48,154 bases of DNA from Actinomycetes bacterium (GTDB lineage Bacteria; Actinomycetota; Acidimicrobiia; Acidimicrobiales; RAAP-2): assembly GCA_021784205.1 (NCBI GenBank), contig JAJXTB010000008.1:1-48154 (forward strand). The letters are read 5' to 3'. Below the pieces are notes generated by a model. The model worked only from the letters and a program-made list of their open reading frames with translations, had not been told where the DNA came from and did not search any database. Positions 16,495 through 25,137 of the stretch are shown here, piece after piece (position 1 is the stretch's first letter; each line of letters opens with the position of its first letter). A program made the translations under genes and the position numbers.

Positions 16495-16794
16495 TCAGGG
16501 CTGCAGGTCGACCTTGGCCAGACGTTCGATGTTCACGTCGCGAAAGGTCAGGATGCGCACGCTCGGCACGAAACGCGCCGAGCGGTACATGTCCCACACC
16601 CACGCGTCGGCCAACGTCACCTCGAGCAAGGTCGGCGTGGCGGAGGAACGGATCTCGACCGTGACTTCGTTGGCCAGGTAGAAGCGTCGGTCAGTCTCTA
16701 CGGCGTACTCGAAGGTGCCAACGACGGCCTTGTACTCCTGGACGAGCGCCAGTTCCAGTGTGGCTTCGTAGTCGTCGAGCTCTTCGTCGCCCAT
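16495..16794 (-). CDS. DUF2469 family protein
   Basis: This 99-aa protein is recognised as DUF2469, found almost only in actinomycetes and usually encoded near rnhB and rplS. The motifs LDDYEATLELALVQEYKAVVGTF, ETDRRFYLANEV, TLADAWVWDMYRSARFV and ILTFRDVNIE are all present. Function is unknown. It lies 6 nt after the rplS stop and 1 nt before the next gene. The lepB and rnhB genes that usually lie between rplS and DUF2469 in mycobacteria are missing. Confidence 0.93.
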   Translation of the reverse strand: MGDEELDDYEATLELALVQEYKAVVGTFEYAVETDRRFYLANEVTVEIRSSATPTLLEVTLADAWVWDMYRSARFVPSVRILTFRDVNIERLAKVDLQP

Positions 16795-16800
16795 GTGGGC

Positions 16801-17157
16801 TTACGCGCGCTCGGTGACGCGCAGCTCCTTGATCTTGGCGGCCTTGCCTCGCAGATCGCGCAGGTAGTACAGCTTCGCGCGGCGCACGTCGCCGTAGGAC
16901 TCGACCTCGATCTTGGCGATGGTCGGCGCGTGCACCGGAAAAGTGCGCTCCACGCCCACGCCGAAGCTGATCTTGCGCACCGTGAAGGTCTCCTGCAGGC
17001 CCGACCCCTGGCGACGGATCACGACGCCCTGAAAGACCTGGATGCGCTGACGGGTGCCCTCGACCACGCGGACGTGAACCTTCAGGGTGTCACCGGGACG
17101 GAAAGAGGGAACGTCGTCGCGCAGCGAGTCGCGGTCAATGAGATCAGTCGGATTCAT
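16801..17157 (-). CDS. rplS: 50S ribosomal protein L19
   Basis: L19 sits at the 30S-50S interface and helps form an inter-subunit bridge. The 118-aa product shows [29 protein letters not shown], then [21 protein letters not shown] and [17 protein letters not shown], the full L19 sequence pattern at normal length. ATG at 17157 follows an AAAAGG about 7 nt upstream. It lies 37 nt after trmD in the classic rpsP-rimM-trmD-rplS order. Confidence 0.98.
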   Translation of the reverse strand: MNPTDLIDRDSLRDDVPSFRPGDTLKVHVRVVEGTRQRIQVFQGVVIRRQGSGLQETFTVRKISFGVGVERTFPVHAPTIAKIEVESYGDVRRAKLYYLRDLRGKAAKIKELRVTERA

Positions 17158-17194
17158 GGGAGCAGCCTTTTCGGATCACTGGGGCTTACGAAGT

Positions 17195-17947
17195 TTAGCC
17201 GCTGCGCCCGTCGCCTTCCACCAGGTCGAACTCTTCGAGCAGGGCCGCCTCGGCGTCGCTGAGCCCCCCGCGGGCTACGATCAGGTCCGGCCGGCGCGCC
17301 AGAGTACGCGCGAGCGCCTGAGCGCGGCGCCAGCGAGCGATGCGCCCGTGGTCGCCCGAGGTCAGCACGTCGGGCACCGCGAGGCCCCTCACCAGGGCGG
17401 GGCGCGTGTACTGGGGGTACTCGAGCAGACCGTCGGAGAAGGACTCCTCGAGCGGCGAGTCGTCGTTGCCCAGCGCGCCGGGCAGCAGGCGGACCGTGGC
17501 CTCGATCACGCACAGCGCCGCTAACTCTCCGCCCGCCAGCACGAAGTCACCCAGGGAGACCTCCTCGTCAACCACGAGATCGAGGGCCCGCTGGTCGACT
17601 CCCTCGTAGCGCCCACACAGCAGCGAAATACCGGCCAGTTCACTGAATTCGCGCGCGAGCGCCTGGGAGAAGGGCCGTCCCGAGGGCGAGAGCGCGATCA
17701 GGGGGCGCGCCCGCTCACCGACCGCCTCGACACTCGCGAGGATTGGCTCGGCCGAGAGCACCATGCCCGCGCCGCCGCCGAAGGGCGTGTCGTCGACACT
17801 GCGGTGCGGATCGCTCGTCGCGTCACGAATGTCGTGCACGTGCAGTTCCCACACGCCGCGCTCGCTCGCTCGCCCGAGCACCGAGGCCGCCGCGTAGTTG
17901 GCCACGACGTCGGGAAAGAGGGTGAAGGCGTCGACGCGGTAGCTCAC
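17195..17947 (-). CDS. trmD: tRNA (guanine-N1)-methyltransferase
   Basis: TrmD methylates G37 of tRNAs reading CUN, CCN and CGG, preventing frameshifts; it is a SPOUT (trefoil-knot) dimer using SAM. The 250-aa product shows VDAFTLFPDVV, the TPFGGGAGMV loop, the knot segment LLCGRYEGVDQR and GDFVLAGGELAA, then a C-terminal helical domain. The GTG start overlaps the rimM stop by 4 nt (GTGA). A longer in-frame reading exists upstream but lies inside rimM and lacks homologous sequence. Confidence 0.97.
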   Translation of the reverse strand: MSYRVDAFTLFPDVVANYAAASVLGRASERGVWELHVHDIRDATSDPHRSVDDTPFGGGAGMVLSAEPILASVEAVGERARPLIALSPSGRPFSQALAREFSELAGISLLCGRYEGVDQRALDLVVDEEVSLGDFVLAGGELAALCVIEATVRLLPGALGNDDSPLEESFSDGLLEYPQYTRPALVRGLAVPDVLTSGDHGRIARWRRAQALARTLARRPDLIVARGGLSDAEAALLEEFDLVEGDGRSG

Positions 17948-18420
17948 GCGAAGAGGCCCTCTGGCGCGTCGACCTCGATGCGCTCGTTGGCCACCACACT
18001 CACCACGAAGGTCAGCGGCACCAGGTGCCCGGTGTCGAGCACCAGCAGGTCGCTCGCCGGGTTGGCCTCGACGCTGGTCACGACGCCGCGCACGATCCCT
18101 TCGGCGTCGATGACCGTCGCGCCAAAGAGGTCGTCGATCCAGATCACGTCGTCGTCCTCGATGCGCTCGGCGTAGAGGACGAGGCCGCGAAGTCGCTCGG
18201 CGCCCTCGCGCGTCGTCACCCCGTCGAAGGTGACGATGAAGCGGTCCTGGTGGGCGGCGGAGGCGACCACGACCAGGTGTCCACGCTCGCTGCGCAACTC
18301 GCTGCCCGGATCGAGCCGTTCGACGCGATCGGTCCACAGATCGACGAGGACCTGACCCTTGAGCCCGTGGGCCTTGACGATCCGCCCGACCTCGAGCGTG
18401 TCACGCTCGTCGGTCGACAC
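17944..18420 (-). CDS. rimM: ribosome maturation factor RimM
   Basis: RimM binds S19 and assists maturation of the 30S head. The 158-aa protein starts with the beta-barrel segment LEVGRIVKAHGLKGQVLVDLWTD and has the central FDGVTTREGAERLRG. The C-terminal PRC barrel contains DLFGATVIDAEGIVRGVVTSV and HLVPLTFVVSVV. GTG start 1 nt after the khpA stop; the stop overlaps trmD. Length is slightly short but within the family range. Confidence 0.95.
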   Translation of the reverse strand: MSTDERDTLEVGRIVKAHGLKGQVLVDLWTDRVERLDPGSELRSERGHLVVVASAAHQDRFIVTFDGVTTREGAERLRGLVLYAERIEDDDVIWIDDLFGATVIDAEGIVRGVVTSVEANPASDLLVLDTGHLVPLTFVVSVVANERIEVDAPEGLFA

Positions 18421-18421
18421 G

Positions 18422-18736
18422 TCAGTCGACGATGTCGACCGAAGTCGTCACGCCGTCGCGCGCGCCGGCGGCGCCCACGAGAACTCGGATGGCCTGGGCG
18501 GTGCGACCGCGTCGGCCGATGATGCGTCCCATGTCGCCGGGACCTACGCGCAAGGACAAGATGACCTTGCCCTGGCGCTCGTCGACGTCGACGGTGACCG
18601 CGCTGGGGTCGTCGGCCATGGCCTCGGCGATGTAGCTCAGCACCGAGGTCGCAGTGGCCGCGCGCTCGGTGGCGTCGTCCTCGTCGTCGATGGTGTTGAT
18701 GTCACCTTCGACGTAGTCGTCGTGGAAGTCGCTCAC
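18422..18736 (-). CDS. khpA: KH domain RNA-binding protein (KhpA/YlqC type)
   Basis: The C-terminal 75 residues form a KH domain with the RNA-binding loop GRIIGRRGRTAQAIRVLVGAAGA, as in KhpA of Gram-positive bacteria, encoded between rpsP and rimM as here. The first 25-30 residues are a very acidic extension (SDFHDDYVEGDINTIDDEDD) not found in the usual 75-80-aa proteins, making it 104 aa. GTG start overlaps the rpsP stop by 4 nt. Likely a small-RNA or rRNA chaperone; partner KhpB is not in the window. Confidence 0.92.
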   Translation of the reverse strand: MSDFHDDYVEGDINTIDDEDDATERAATATSVLSYIAEAMADDPSAVTVDVDERQGKVILSLRVGPGDMGRIIGRRGRTAQAIRVLVGAAGARDGVTTSVDIVD

Positions 18737-19029
18737 TGCGCCGCCCGGGCGGCCTTGGCCGCGTCGAAGGCCTCGAGCGCTCCGCTCTTGGCGAGCAGCT
18801 TGGCGACTCGCTCGGTCGGCTGGGCGCCGTTCTCGAGCCAGCGCACGACCTTGTCGTTGTCGATCGAGATCACGGTCTCGGGCTCGGCGCTCGAGAGACC
18901 GCGCGGCTGGTAGGTGCCGAGGATCTCGAGGAAGGCGCCCGAGCGAGCACGGCGGCTCTCGGCGGCCACGACGCGATAGGTGGGCTGCTTCTTCTTACCC
19001 ATGCGTACCAGACGTAGTTTTACAGCCAC
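18733..19029 (-). CDS. rpsP: 30S ribosomal protein S16
   Basis: S16 stabilises the lower part of the 30S subunit. The 98-aa protein starts MAVKLRLVRMGKKKQPTYRV (from GTG) and continues RSGAFLEILGTYQPRG, ISIDNDKVVRWLENGAQPTERVAKLL, fully typical. The GTG at 19029 follows GGAAGGA by about 8 nt. A frame extension upstream is intergenic and rejected. It begins the rpsP-khpA-rimM-trmD-rplS block. Confidence 0.98.
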   Translation of the reverse strand: MAVKLRLVRMGKKKQPTYRVVAAESRRARSGAFLEILGTYQPRGLSSAEPETVISIDNDKVVRWLENGAQPTERVAKLLAKSGALEAFDAAKAARAAQ

Positions 19030-19051
19030 GACGACAGTCCTTCCAAGCGTT

Positions 19052-19068
19052 CGTCCCCTCGTGGGACG
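19052..19068. promoter_or_regulatory. hairpin in rpsP leader region
   Basis: CGTCCC-ctcgt-GGGACG is a perfect 6-bp inverted repeat with a 5-nt loop in the 64-nt gap between ffh and rpsP, about 23 nt upstream of the rpsP start. No T-run follows, so it is not an obvious intrinsic terminator. It could be a leader structure or an RNA-processing site. Confidence 0.35.
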
Positions 19069-19093
19069 GGGGGTTGTACCCGAGCGTCCAAGT

Positions 19094-20563
19094 TTAGCGT
19101 TGTTTGGGGGGTGTGACCCGCCCGCCCTTCTTCTTCTTGTTTTTCGGCCCGCTCGGCGCGGCGGCGCGCAGGCCCGCCCCAAGTGACTCGAAACCCGCCG
19201 GCAGCTCGCGCCCGCGATCGGCCCGCGCGGCCATCTGCGCGGCCCGACCCAGCTTGCCCGGCAGGTTGGGCATGCCCCCGCCGGCCATCTGGCGCATCAT
19301 CTTCTTCATCTCGGTGAACTGCTTGAGGAGTTGGTTCACGGCGTTGACCGTGGTGCCCGATCCCGCCGCGATGCGCGTGCGCCGCGACGCGTCGAGCAGG
19401 TTCGGGTCGCGACGTTCGCGCGGGGTCATCGACTGGATGATCGCCTCGATTTTGTTGAGCTCGCGCTCGTCGACGTTGGAGGCGGCGTTGCGCATCTCCT
19501 TGGTGACCCCGGGCATCAGCTTCATCAGGCCGCCGAAGGAGCCCATCTTGCGCACCTGGTTCAGCTGGGCGAGGAAGTCGTCCAGGGTGAACTGGCCGCT
19601 CATCAATCGGCTCGCCGAGTTGGCGACCACGTCGGCGTCCATCGTCGCCTCGGCCCGCTCGATCAGCGAGAGCGCGTCGCCCATGCCGAGGATCCGCGAG
19701 GCGATCCGGTCGGGGTGGAAGAGCTCGAAGTCGCCCACTTTTTCGCCGGTCGAGGCAAAGACCACCGGTCGGCCCACGACCCCGCGCGCCGAGAGCACCG
19801 CGCCGCCGCGCGCGTCGTAGTCGAGCTTGGTAACGATGAGCCCGGACAAGGAGAGAGCGTCGTGGAAGGCGCGCGCGGTGTGCACCGCGTCCTGGCCGGT
19901 CACGGCGTCGATCACGAGGAAGGTGTAGTGCGGGCTCGTCACCTCGCTGATCGCGCGCACTTCGGCCATCAACGCCTCGTCGAGCGCGAGGCGGCCCGCG
20001 GTGTCGACAATCACGACGTCGCGCCCGAGGCTTCGCGCCCGCTCAACGCCCTCGCGCGAGACCGCGACCGGATCGCTCGCCTCGCTGAAGACGTCCACGC
20101 CGATGGAGGCGCCCAGGACGCGCAGCTGCTCAACCGCGGCGGGGCGCTGCAAGTCGGCGGCGACCAGGTAGGGCTGGCGACCCTGCTGCTTGAACCACTG
20201 GGCGAGCTTGGCGGCCGCGGTCGTCTTGCCCGCACCCTGGAGTCCCGCGAGCAGGATGACCGTCGGCGGACGCGAGGAGTAGGTGACCTTGAGAGGTGAC
20301 GCCCCGAGTACCTCGATCAGCTGCTCGTGGACGGCCTTGATGACCTGCTGGCCGGGCGAAAGGCTGGTCGCGAGCGCCGTGCCGGCCAGGCGAGCGCGCA
20401 CGGCCGCCAAGAATGCGCGAACGACACTGAGCTCGACGTCGGCCTCTAAGAGAGCGGTGCGGACCTCGTCGAGCGCAGCGTCGAGGTCGGCGTCGGAGAG
20501 CCGTCCGCGCGAACGCAGCGACGCTCCGAGGCGTTCCAGGCGATCCGAGAGGGCGTCAAACAT
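19094..20563 (-). CDS. ffh: signal recognition particle protein Ffh (SRP54)
   Basis: Ffh binds 4.5S RNA and signal sequences and delivers ribosomes to FtsY. The 489-aa product has an N domain (1-90), the G domain with P-loop GLQGAGKTT (107-115), DTAGR, TKLD and the GDFELFHPDRIASRILGMGD linker. The Met-rich M domain includes MKKMMRQMAGGGMPNLP, and the tail is Lys-rich. ATG at 20563. It follows ftsY by 18 nt, so both halves of the targeting GTPase pair are made together. Confidence 0.98.
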   Translation of the reverse strand: MFDALSDRLERLGASLRSRGRLSDADLDAALDEVRTALLEADVELSVVRAFLAAVRARLAGTALATSLSPGQQVIKAVHEQLIEVLGASPLKVTYSSRPPTVILLAGLQGAGKTTAAAKLAQWFKQQGRQPYLVAADLQRPAAVEQLRVLGASIGVDVFSEASDPVAVSREGVERARSLGRDVVIVDTAGRLALDEALMAEVRAISEVTSPHYTFLVIDAVTGQDAVHTARAFHDALSLSGLIVTKLDYDARGGAVLSARGVVGRPVVFASTGEKVGDFELFHPDRIASRILGMGDALSLIERAEATMDADVVANSASRLMSGQFTLDDFLAQLNQVRKMGSFGGLMKLMPGVTKEMRNAASNVDERELNKIEAIIQSMTPRERRDPNLLDASRRTRIAAGSGTTVNAVNQLLKQFTEMKKMMRQMAGGGMPNLPGKLGRAAQMAARADRGRELPAGFESLGAGLRAAAPSGPKNKKKKGGRVTPPKQR

Positions 20564-20581
20564 CGTTCTAGAAGGCTACTG

Positions 20582-21619
20582 TCACGTCGCCAGAAGCGAA
20601 TCGACGAAGGCCTCGGGCTCGAAGACACGCAAATCCTCGACCCGTTCGCCCACCCCGACGTACTTCACGGGGATACCAAGCTCGCGCTCGATCGCCACCA
20701 CGATGCCCCCGCGGGCTGTGCCGTCGAGCTTGGTCAGGACGATGCCCGTGACCTCGGCCGCGGCCAGGAACTCGCGGGCCTGGCTGAGGGCGTTCTGGCC
20801 CGTCGTGGCGTCGAGCACCAGCAGGGTCTCGACCACCTGTCCGGGCTCGCGGTCGGCGACGCGGCGGACCTTGCGCAGCTCGTCGAGCAGGTTCGAGTTG
20901 TTCGCCCGCCGCCCCGCGGTGTCGGCGAGCACGATGTCGGCCCGGCGCGCGGCGGCCCGTCCCAGGGCGTCGTGGATGACCGAGCCCGGGTCGGCGCCCT
21001 CGGCCGCGCGCACGATGTCGGCGTTCGCGCGCTCGGCCCACTGGGCCAGCTGCTCGGCGGCCGCGGCTCGGAACGTGTCGCCCGCCGCCAGCACCACGTG
21101 TCGACCCTCGTCCGCGTGGAGCTGGGCGAGCTTGCCGATCGTCGTCGTCTTGCCCACTCCGTTCACACCTACAAAGAGCCACACGGGGACGCGTCCGGGA
21201 TCGCCCACGATGCGCACGTCGCGGTCCCGGTCAAGGAACTCGAGCAGAACCCGGCGCACCTCGCCGGCGACTCCGAGGGGGATCCCCGCGTCGATCTGGT
21301 CGAGGACCGCCTTGGTCGTGGCGACGCCGATGTCGCTTCTCAGCAGCACCTCTTCGACGACGTCGCGCTGCTCACTCGAGAGCGTGTCGCCCGTGATCGA
21401 GCGCAAACGGTCGAAGACGCCGCGCGAGGTGGCGAGGCGCTGGCGCAGCGAGCCCGGCTCTTCCAACGAGGGGCGCGGCGCTTCGGTCTCGACCAGCACC
21501 TCGGGCAAGGGTGCCACCGGGACGGGCAGTTGAGCACGGGCTCGCGTGCGCGTGCGCACCACCGCGACGCCCACCAGGACGACCACGAGGACGGCGATGA
21601 TGATGATGGCGATGGTCAC
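20582..21619 (-). CDS. ftsY: signal recognition particle receptor FtsY
   Basis: FtsY is the SRP receptor GTPase at the membrane. The 345-aa protein starts with a true hydrophobic helix (TIAIIIIAVLVVVLVGVAVV, residues 2-21) followed by an Arg-rich turn, rather than the acidic amphipathic A domain of E. coli. The NG domain then follows with GVNGVGKTTT (151-160), DTFRAAAAEQL, DTAGR, TKLDGTARGG and YVGVGERVEDL. A TM-anchored FtsY is known from actinomycetes. The GTG start overlaps the smc stop by 4 nt. Confidence 0.97.
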   Translation of the reverse strand: MTIAIIIIAVLVVVLVGVAVVRTRTRARAQLPVPVAPLPEVLVETEAPRPSLEEPGSLRQRLATSRGVFDRLRSITGDTLSSEQRDVVEEVLLRSDIGVATTKAVLDQIDAGIPLGVAGEVRRVLLEFLDRDRDVRIVGDPGRVPVWLFVGVNGVGKTTTIGKLAQLHADEGRHVVLAAGDTFRAAAAEQLAQWAERANADIVRAAEGADPGSVIHDALGRAAARRADIVLADTAGRRANNSNLLDELRKVRRVADREPGQVVETLLVLDATTGQNALSQAREFLAAAEVTGIVLTKLDGTARGGIVVAIERELGIPVKYVGVGERVEDLRVFEPEAFVDSLLAT

Positions 21620-24600
21620 GCGCTGACCTCTCGCTTGACGCGCTGGCTGACGACTTTGGAGGACGCGCCGGGCACCATCGTCACGCCGTAGAGCGCGTCG
21701 GCGGCCTCCATCGTGCGCTTCTGGTGGGTCACGATGAGCAGCTGGGCCTCGTCGCGGAACTCGTCAACCAGGCTGAGGAATCGCTGCAGATTCACGTCAT
21801 CGAGGGCGGCTTCAACCTCGTCCATCATGTAGAAGGGCGAGGGTCGCGAGCGAAAGACTGCGAAGAGGAAGGCCAGCGCCGCCATTGAACGCTCGCCGCC
21901 GGAAAGCAGCGAGAGGCGGCGCATGTTGCGCCCCATCGGGCGCACCTCGATCTCGACGCCGGTGTTGAGCGGATCGTCGGGCTGACTCAGGAGCAAACGG
22001 CCCTGGCCGCCAGGAAAGAGCATGCCGATCAAGTTGGAGAAGTGCTCGTTGACGTCGGCGACCGCGCTCGAGAACGACGTCATGATCTGCTCGTCGAGCT
22101 CGCGCACGGCCTCTTGGAGCTCGCGGCGCGCGTGGCGCACGTCGCTCACCTGGGCGTCGAGTTCCTGGTAGCGCTCTTCGAGGGCGACCAGCTCCTCGAG
22201 GGCCAGCGGATTGATGGGGCCTAGAGAGGTGATGCGCGCCTCAAGTTCGCCCACGCGCGACTCGAGCGTGGTGCCCTCGGCCAGCTCGATCTCGGGCGCC
22301 GGGCCGAGCTCGCCCACCTCGACGCCGAGGTCGTGGCGAACAGCCTCGTGGAGGTTCGCGATCATCACCACCAGCTCGGCGCGCTCGATCTCTCCACGTC
22401 GTTCGGCCTCGGCGAACTCCGCGAGACTGGACTCAGTGCTCTGGCGCTCGGCACGCACGCTCTCGAGGCGCTCAGCGCTCGCGCGTGTGGCCTCGAGCTG
22501 CTCGCGATAGGACGAGTCCATCGCCTCTTGGGACATGCGGACGTCCTCGAGAGCCCGCTCGACGAGCTCTCCCAGTCGTCCCAGCACGGCCAGGTCGAAC
22601 TCGAGCGCCTCGCGTCGGGCCGCGGCTTCGTCGCGTTCGCGCGCGTGTCCGGCCAGTCGCGCTTCAATCTCGTGACGACGTTGCTCGAAGAGGCCCCGAC
22701 GTTCGCTGGCGCGCGCCTCGCGGCGCGACAACTCGAGAGCGCTCGCTTCGAACTCGGAGCGACGACGTGCCAGCGCGTCCGCGGCCCCCTCGCGCTCGGC
22801 GCGGCGCGCGAGTGCGCTCTCACGGCGCGCGACGAGGGTTTCGCGCTGGACGTCGGCCGCGGCCAGCTCGTCTTCGAGGGACGCGCGCTGTGTGCTGGTG
22901 ACCTCGAATTCGTGCTCGAGGGTCACGAGGGAAGTCGCGAGTTGGTCCGCCTCTCGCTCGAGTCGCTGCGCGTCGGACGTCACGCTGGCCAGGTTCGACT
23001 GCGCGCGCGAGAGCCCCGCCGTCGCCGACGCCAGGCGGGTGCGCGCGAGGTCGAGGGCGGCCAGCGCGTCGGCGCGGGCCGCGCGACACGGCGCAACGAA
23101 ATCTGCGGCCTCGAGGGCGGCGCGCTCGGCGTCGTCGACGGTGGAGCGGGTGACGAGGGCGCGCCCCGAGGCGACGCGCCAGCCCGAAGCAGCGAATCGG
23201 TCGCCGTCGCGCGTCACGATGACGAGATCCGGGTGCGACACCGCGGTTTCGATGCCCGCGTCGAAACTCTCGGCGACGAAGGCGCGCGCAAAGAGAGTGT
23301 CGAGCACGTGGTTCACTCCGGCGGGCGCGTCGCGACGCGCACTCACCAGTGAGCGCAGCGCGGTGCATCCCGCAGGCGCGCTCGGCAGGGCCACCGGCGC
23401 GTCGCCGGCCGCCAAGATCAACCCCGCTCCCCCTTCGCGACGCAGCGTCTCGAGGGCGGCGCGCGCCGAGGTGCGACCGTCGACGACGACCGCGCCGAGC
23501 GAGGCGCCGGCAGCGGATTCGACGGCTCGTTCCCAGCCGGACTCGACATCGATGAGATCAAGGAAGGGCCCGAGCACGCCGGCCAGGTCGGCTACCAACG
23601 CGCGTCCCCCGGCTCCGGAAAGCTCCTCGAGAGCGCGCGCGAGCGCCTCAGCGCGCGCCTGGGTGCGCGCGGCGAGCTCGGACGCCTCCGCCAGGGCGGT
23701 GTCGGCCATCGCTCGCGCGCCCTCGGTGCGCTCGACGTCACGCGTCGCGTCGTCAAGCTCGGCCTCGGCCTCGCTGACCGCGCGCGCGGCCTCAGAGAGG
23801 GTCTCGAGCAGGGCCTCTCGGCTGGAGGCGATTTCCTGGGAGCGGCGCTGGGCGGTCGACAGGCGCACGCCGGCCTTGTCCTGGGCGTCGCGAAGATTGA
23901 CCACCGAGCGCGTCAACGTCGCGCGCCGCTCCTCGAGCGCGGCGAAGGTGGCCTCGTCGGCCTCGTCAGAATCGGCGCCGTAGGTCGCGGCGAACTCGGC
24001 CTCACGCGCGGCGAGGTCGCGACGCGCCTCGTCCAGAGCGAGGCGCGTCGTCGCAATGTCGGCTTCGTCGACCTCGAGCGCAGCAAGGTCAGTGGCGAGC
24101 TTCGCCCCGTCAGCCTCGAGAGTGGCGATGACGTTCTCGTCGGCCGCCGCGGCCAAAGCCGCGCGCAGGGCGCGGCGGCGCTCGTCGATGACCGAGGCCG
24201 TGCCGCGGGCGCGCTCCACCAGTCCAGCCAGGACCCCGAGAGTCGAGGCGAGGACCTCCTCGCGGCGACTCGCCATCTCCGCCGCAGCCGCCTGAGCCTG
24301 GGCGTCGAGGGTCGCCAGGCGCTGGCGAACCTCGCGCTCACGCTCGGCGATGCTCGCTAGTTGCGCGTCGAGTTCAAGGCGACGGGCGTTAAAGGACGCG
24401 AGGCGTTCGGCGAAGAGCGCGTGGCGCGCCTGGCGCAACTCGGACTCGACCTCGGCGAAGTGACGCGCCGACACCGCCTGGCGTTCGAGGGGGCGCATCT
24501 GACGGCGAACCTCGCGCACCAGGTCGCCCAGTCGCTCGAGGTTCTCCTGGGTCTGGGCCAGGCGGCGCTCGCTGCGCTCCTTGCGTCGGCGGTGCTTCAA

Positions 24601-25101
24601 GACGCCGGCGGCCTCTTCGATCACCGCGCGGCGCGTCTCGGGATTCGAGTTGAGGATCGAGTCGAGCTGGCCCTGGCCGATGATCATGTGCTGCTGGCGA
24701 CCTACTCCGGAATCGTTCAGCAGATCCTGGACGTCAAGGAGTCGGCACGTCGTGCCGTTGATCGCGTAGTCGGATTCGCCGTTGCGAAACAGCGTGCGCG
24801 AGATGGTGACCTCGGCGCCGTCGATGGGCAGACGTCCCGAGGAGTTGTCCAGCGTGAGCGACACCTCGGCGCGCCCCAGGGCCGCGCGATTGGCCGTTCC
24901 CATGAAGATGACGTCGTCCATCTTCGAACTGCGCAGGGCCCGAGCGCTCTGGGCACCCAGCACCCAGGTGACCGCGTCGACCACGTTGGACTTGCCCGAA
25001 CCGTTGGGACCGACCACGGCGGTCACGCCGGGCTCGAAGTCCAGCACCGTCAGATCCGCGAAGGACTTGAATCCCCGCATGGTCAATCGCTTAAGAAACA
25101 C
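21616..25101 (-). CDS. smc: chromosome segregation protein SMC
   Basis: SMC homodimers with ScpAB condense and segregate chromosomes. The 1161-aa protein begins MFLKRLTMRGFKSFADLTVL with Walker A GPNGSGKSN at 31-39. Two very long Ala/Glu/Arg-rich coiled coils flank a hinge at about residues 490-640 (ALVADLAGVLGPFLDLIDV onward). The C-terminal head has the signature LLSGGERSMAALAFLFAVF and Walker B FYMMDEVEAALDD. Length matches the family. It lies 36 nt after fpg and overlaps ftsY. The strong codon bias opens long empty frames on the opposite strand. Confidence 0.98.
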   Translation of the reverse strand: MFLKRLTMRGFKSFADLTVLDFEPGVTAVVGPNGSGKSNVVDAVTWVLGAQSARALRSSKMDDVIFMGTANRAALGRAEVSLTLDNSSGRLPIDGAEVTISRTLFRNGESDYAINGTTCRLLDVQDLLNDSGVGRQQHMIIGQGQLDSILNSNPETRRAVIEEAAGVLKHRRRKERSERRLAQTQENLERLGDLVREVRRQMRPLERQAVSARHFAEVESELRQARHALFAERLASFNARRLELDAQLASIAEREREVRQRLATLDAQAQAAAAEMASRREEVLASTLGVLAGLVERARGTASVIDERRRALRAALAAAADENVIATLEADGAKLATDLAALEVDEADIATTRLALDEARRDLAAREAEFAATYGADSDEADEATFAALEERRATLTRSVVNLRDAQDKAGVRLSTAQRRSQEIASSREALLETLSEAARAVSEAEAELDDATRDVERTEGARAMADTALAEASELAARTQARAEALARALEELSGAGGRALVADLAGVLGPFLDLIDVESGWERAVESAAGASLGAVVVDGRTSARAALETLRREGGAGLILAAGDAPVALPSAPAGCTALRSLVSARRDAPAGVNHVLDTLFARAFVAESFDAGIETAVSHPDLVIVTRDGDRFAASGWRVASGRALVTRSTVDDAERAALEAADFVAPCRAARADALAALDLARTRLASATAGLSRAQSNLASVTSDAQRLEREADQLATSLVTLEHEFEVTSTQRASLEDELAAADVQRETLVARRESALARRAEREGAADALARRRSEFEASALELSRREARASERRGLFEQRRHEIEARLAGHARERDEAAARREALEFDLAVLGRLGELVERALEDVRMSQEAMDSSYREQLEATRASAERLESVRAERQSTESSLAEFAEAERRGEIERAELVVMIANLHEAVRHDLGVEVGELGPAPEIELAEGTTLESRVGELEARITSLGPINPLALEELVALEERYQELDAQVSDVRHARRELQEAVRELDEQIMTSFSSAVADVNEHFSNLIGMLFPGGQGRLLLSQPDDPLNTGVEIEVRPMGRNMRRLSLLSGGERSMAALAFLFAVFRSRPSPFYMMDEVEAALDDVNLQRFLSLVDEFRDEAQLLIVTHQKRTMEAADALYGVTMVPGASSKVVSQRVKREVSA

Positions 25102-25137
25102 GGGTCGACGCTAGCAATATTCCCAGTTCGCCTCGGG

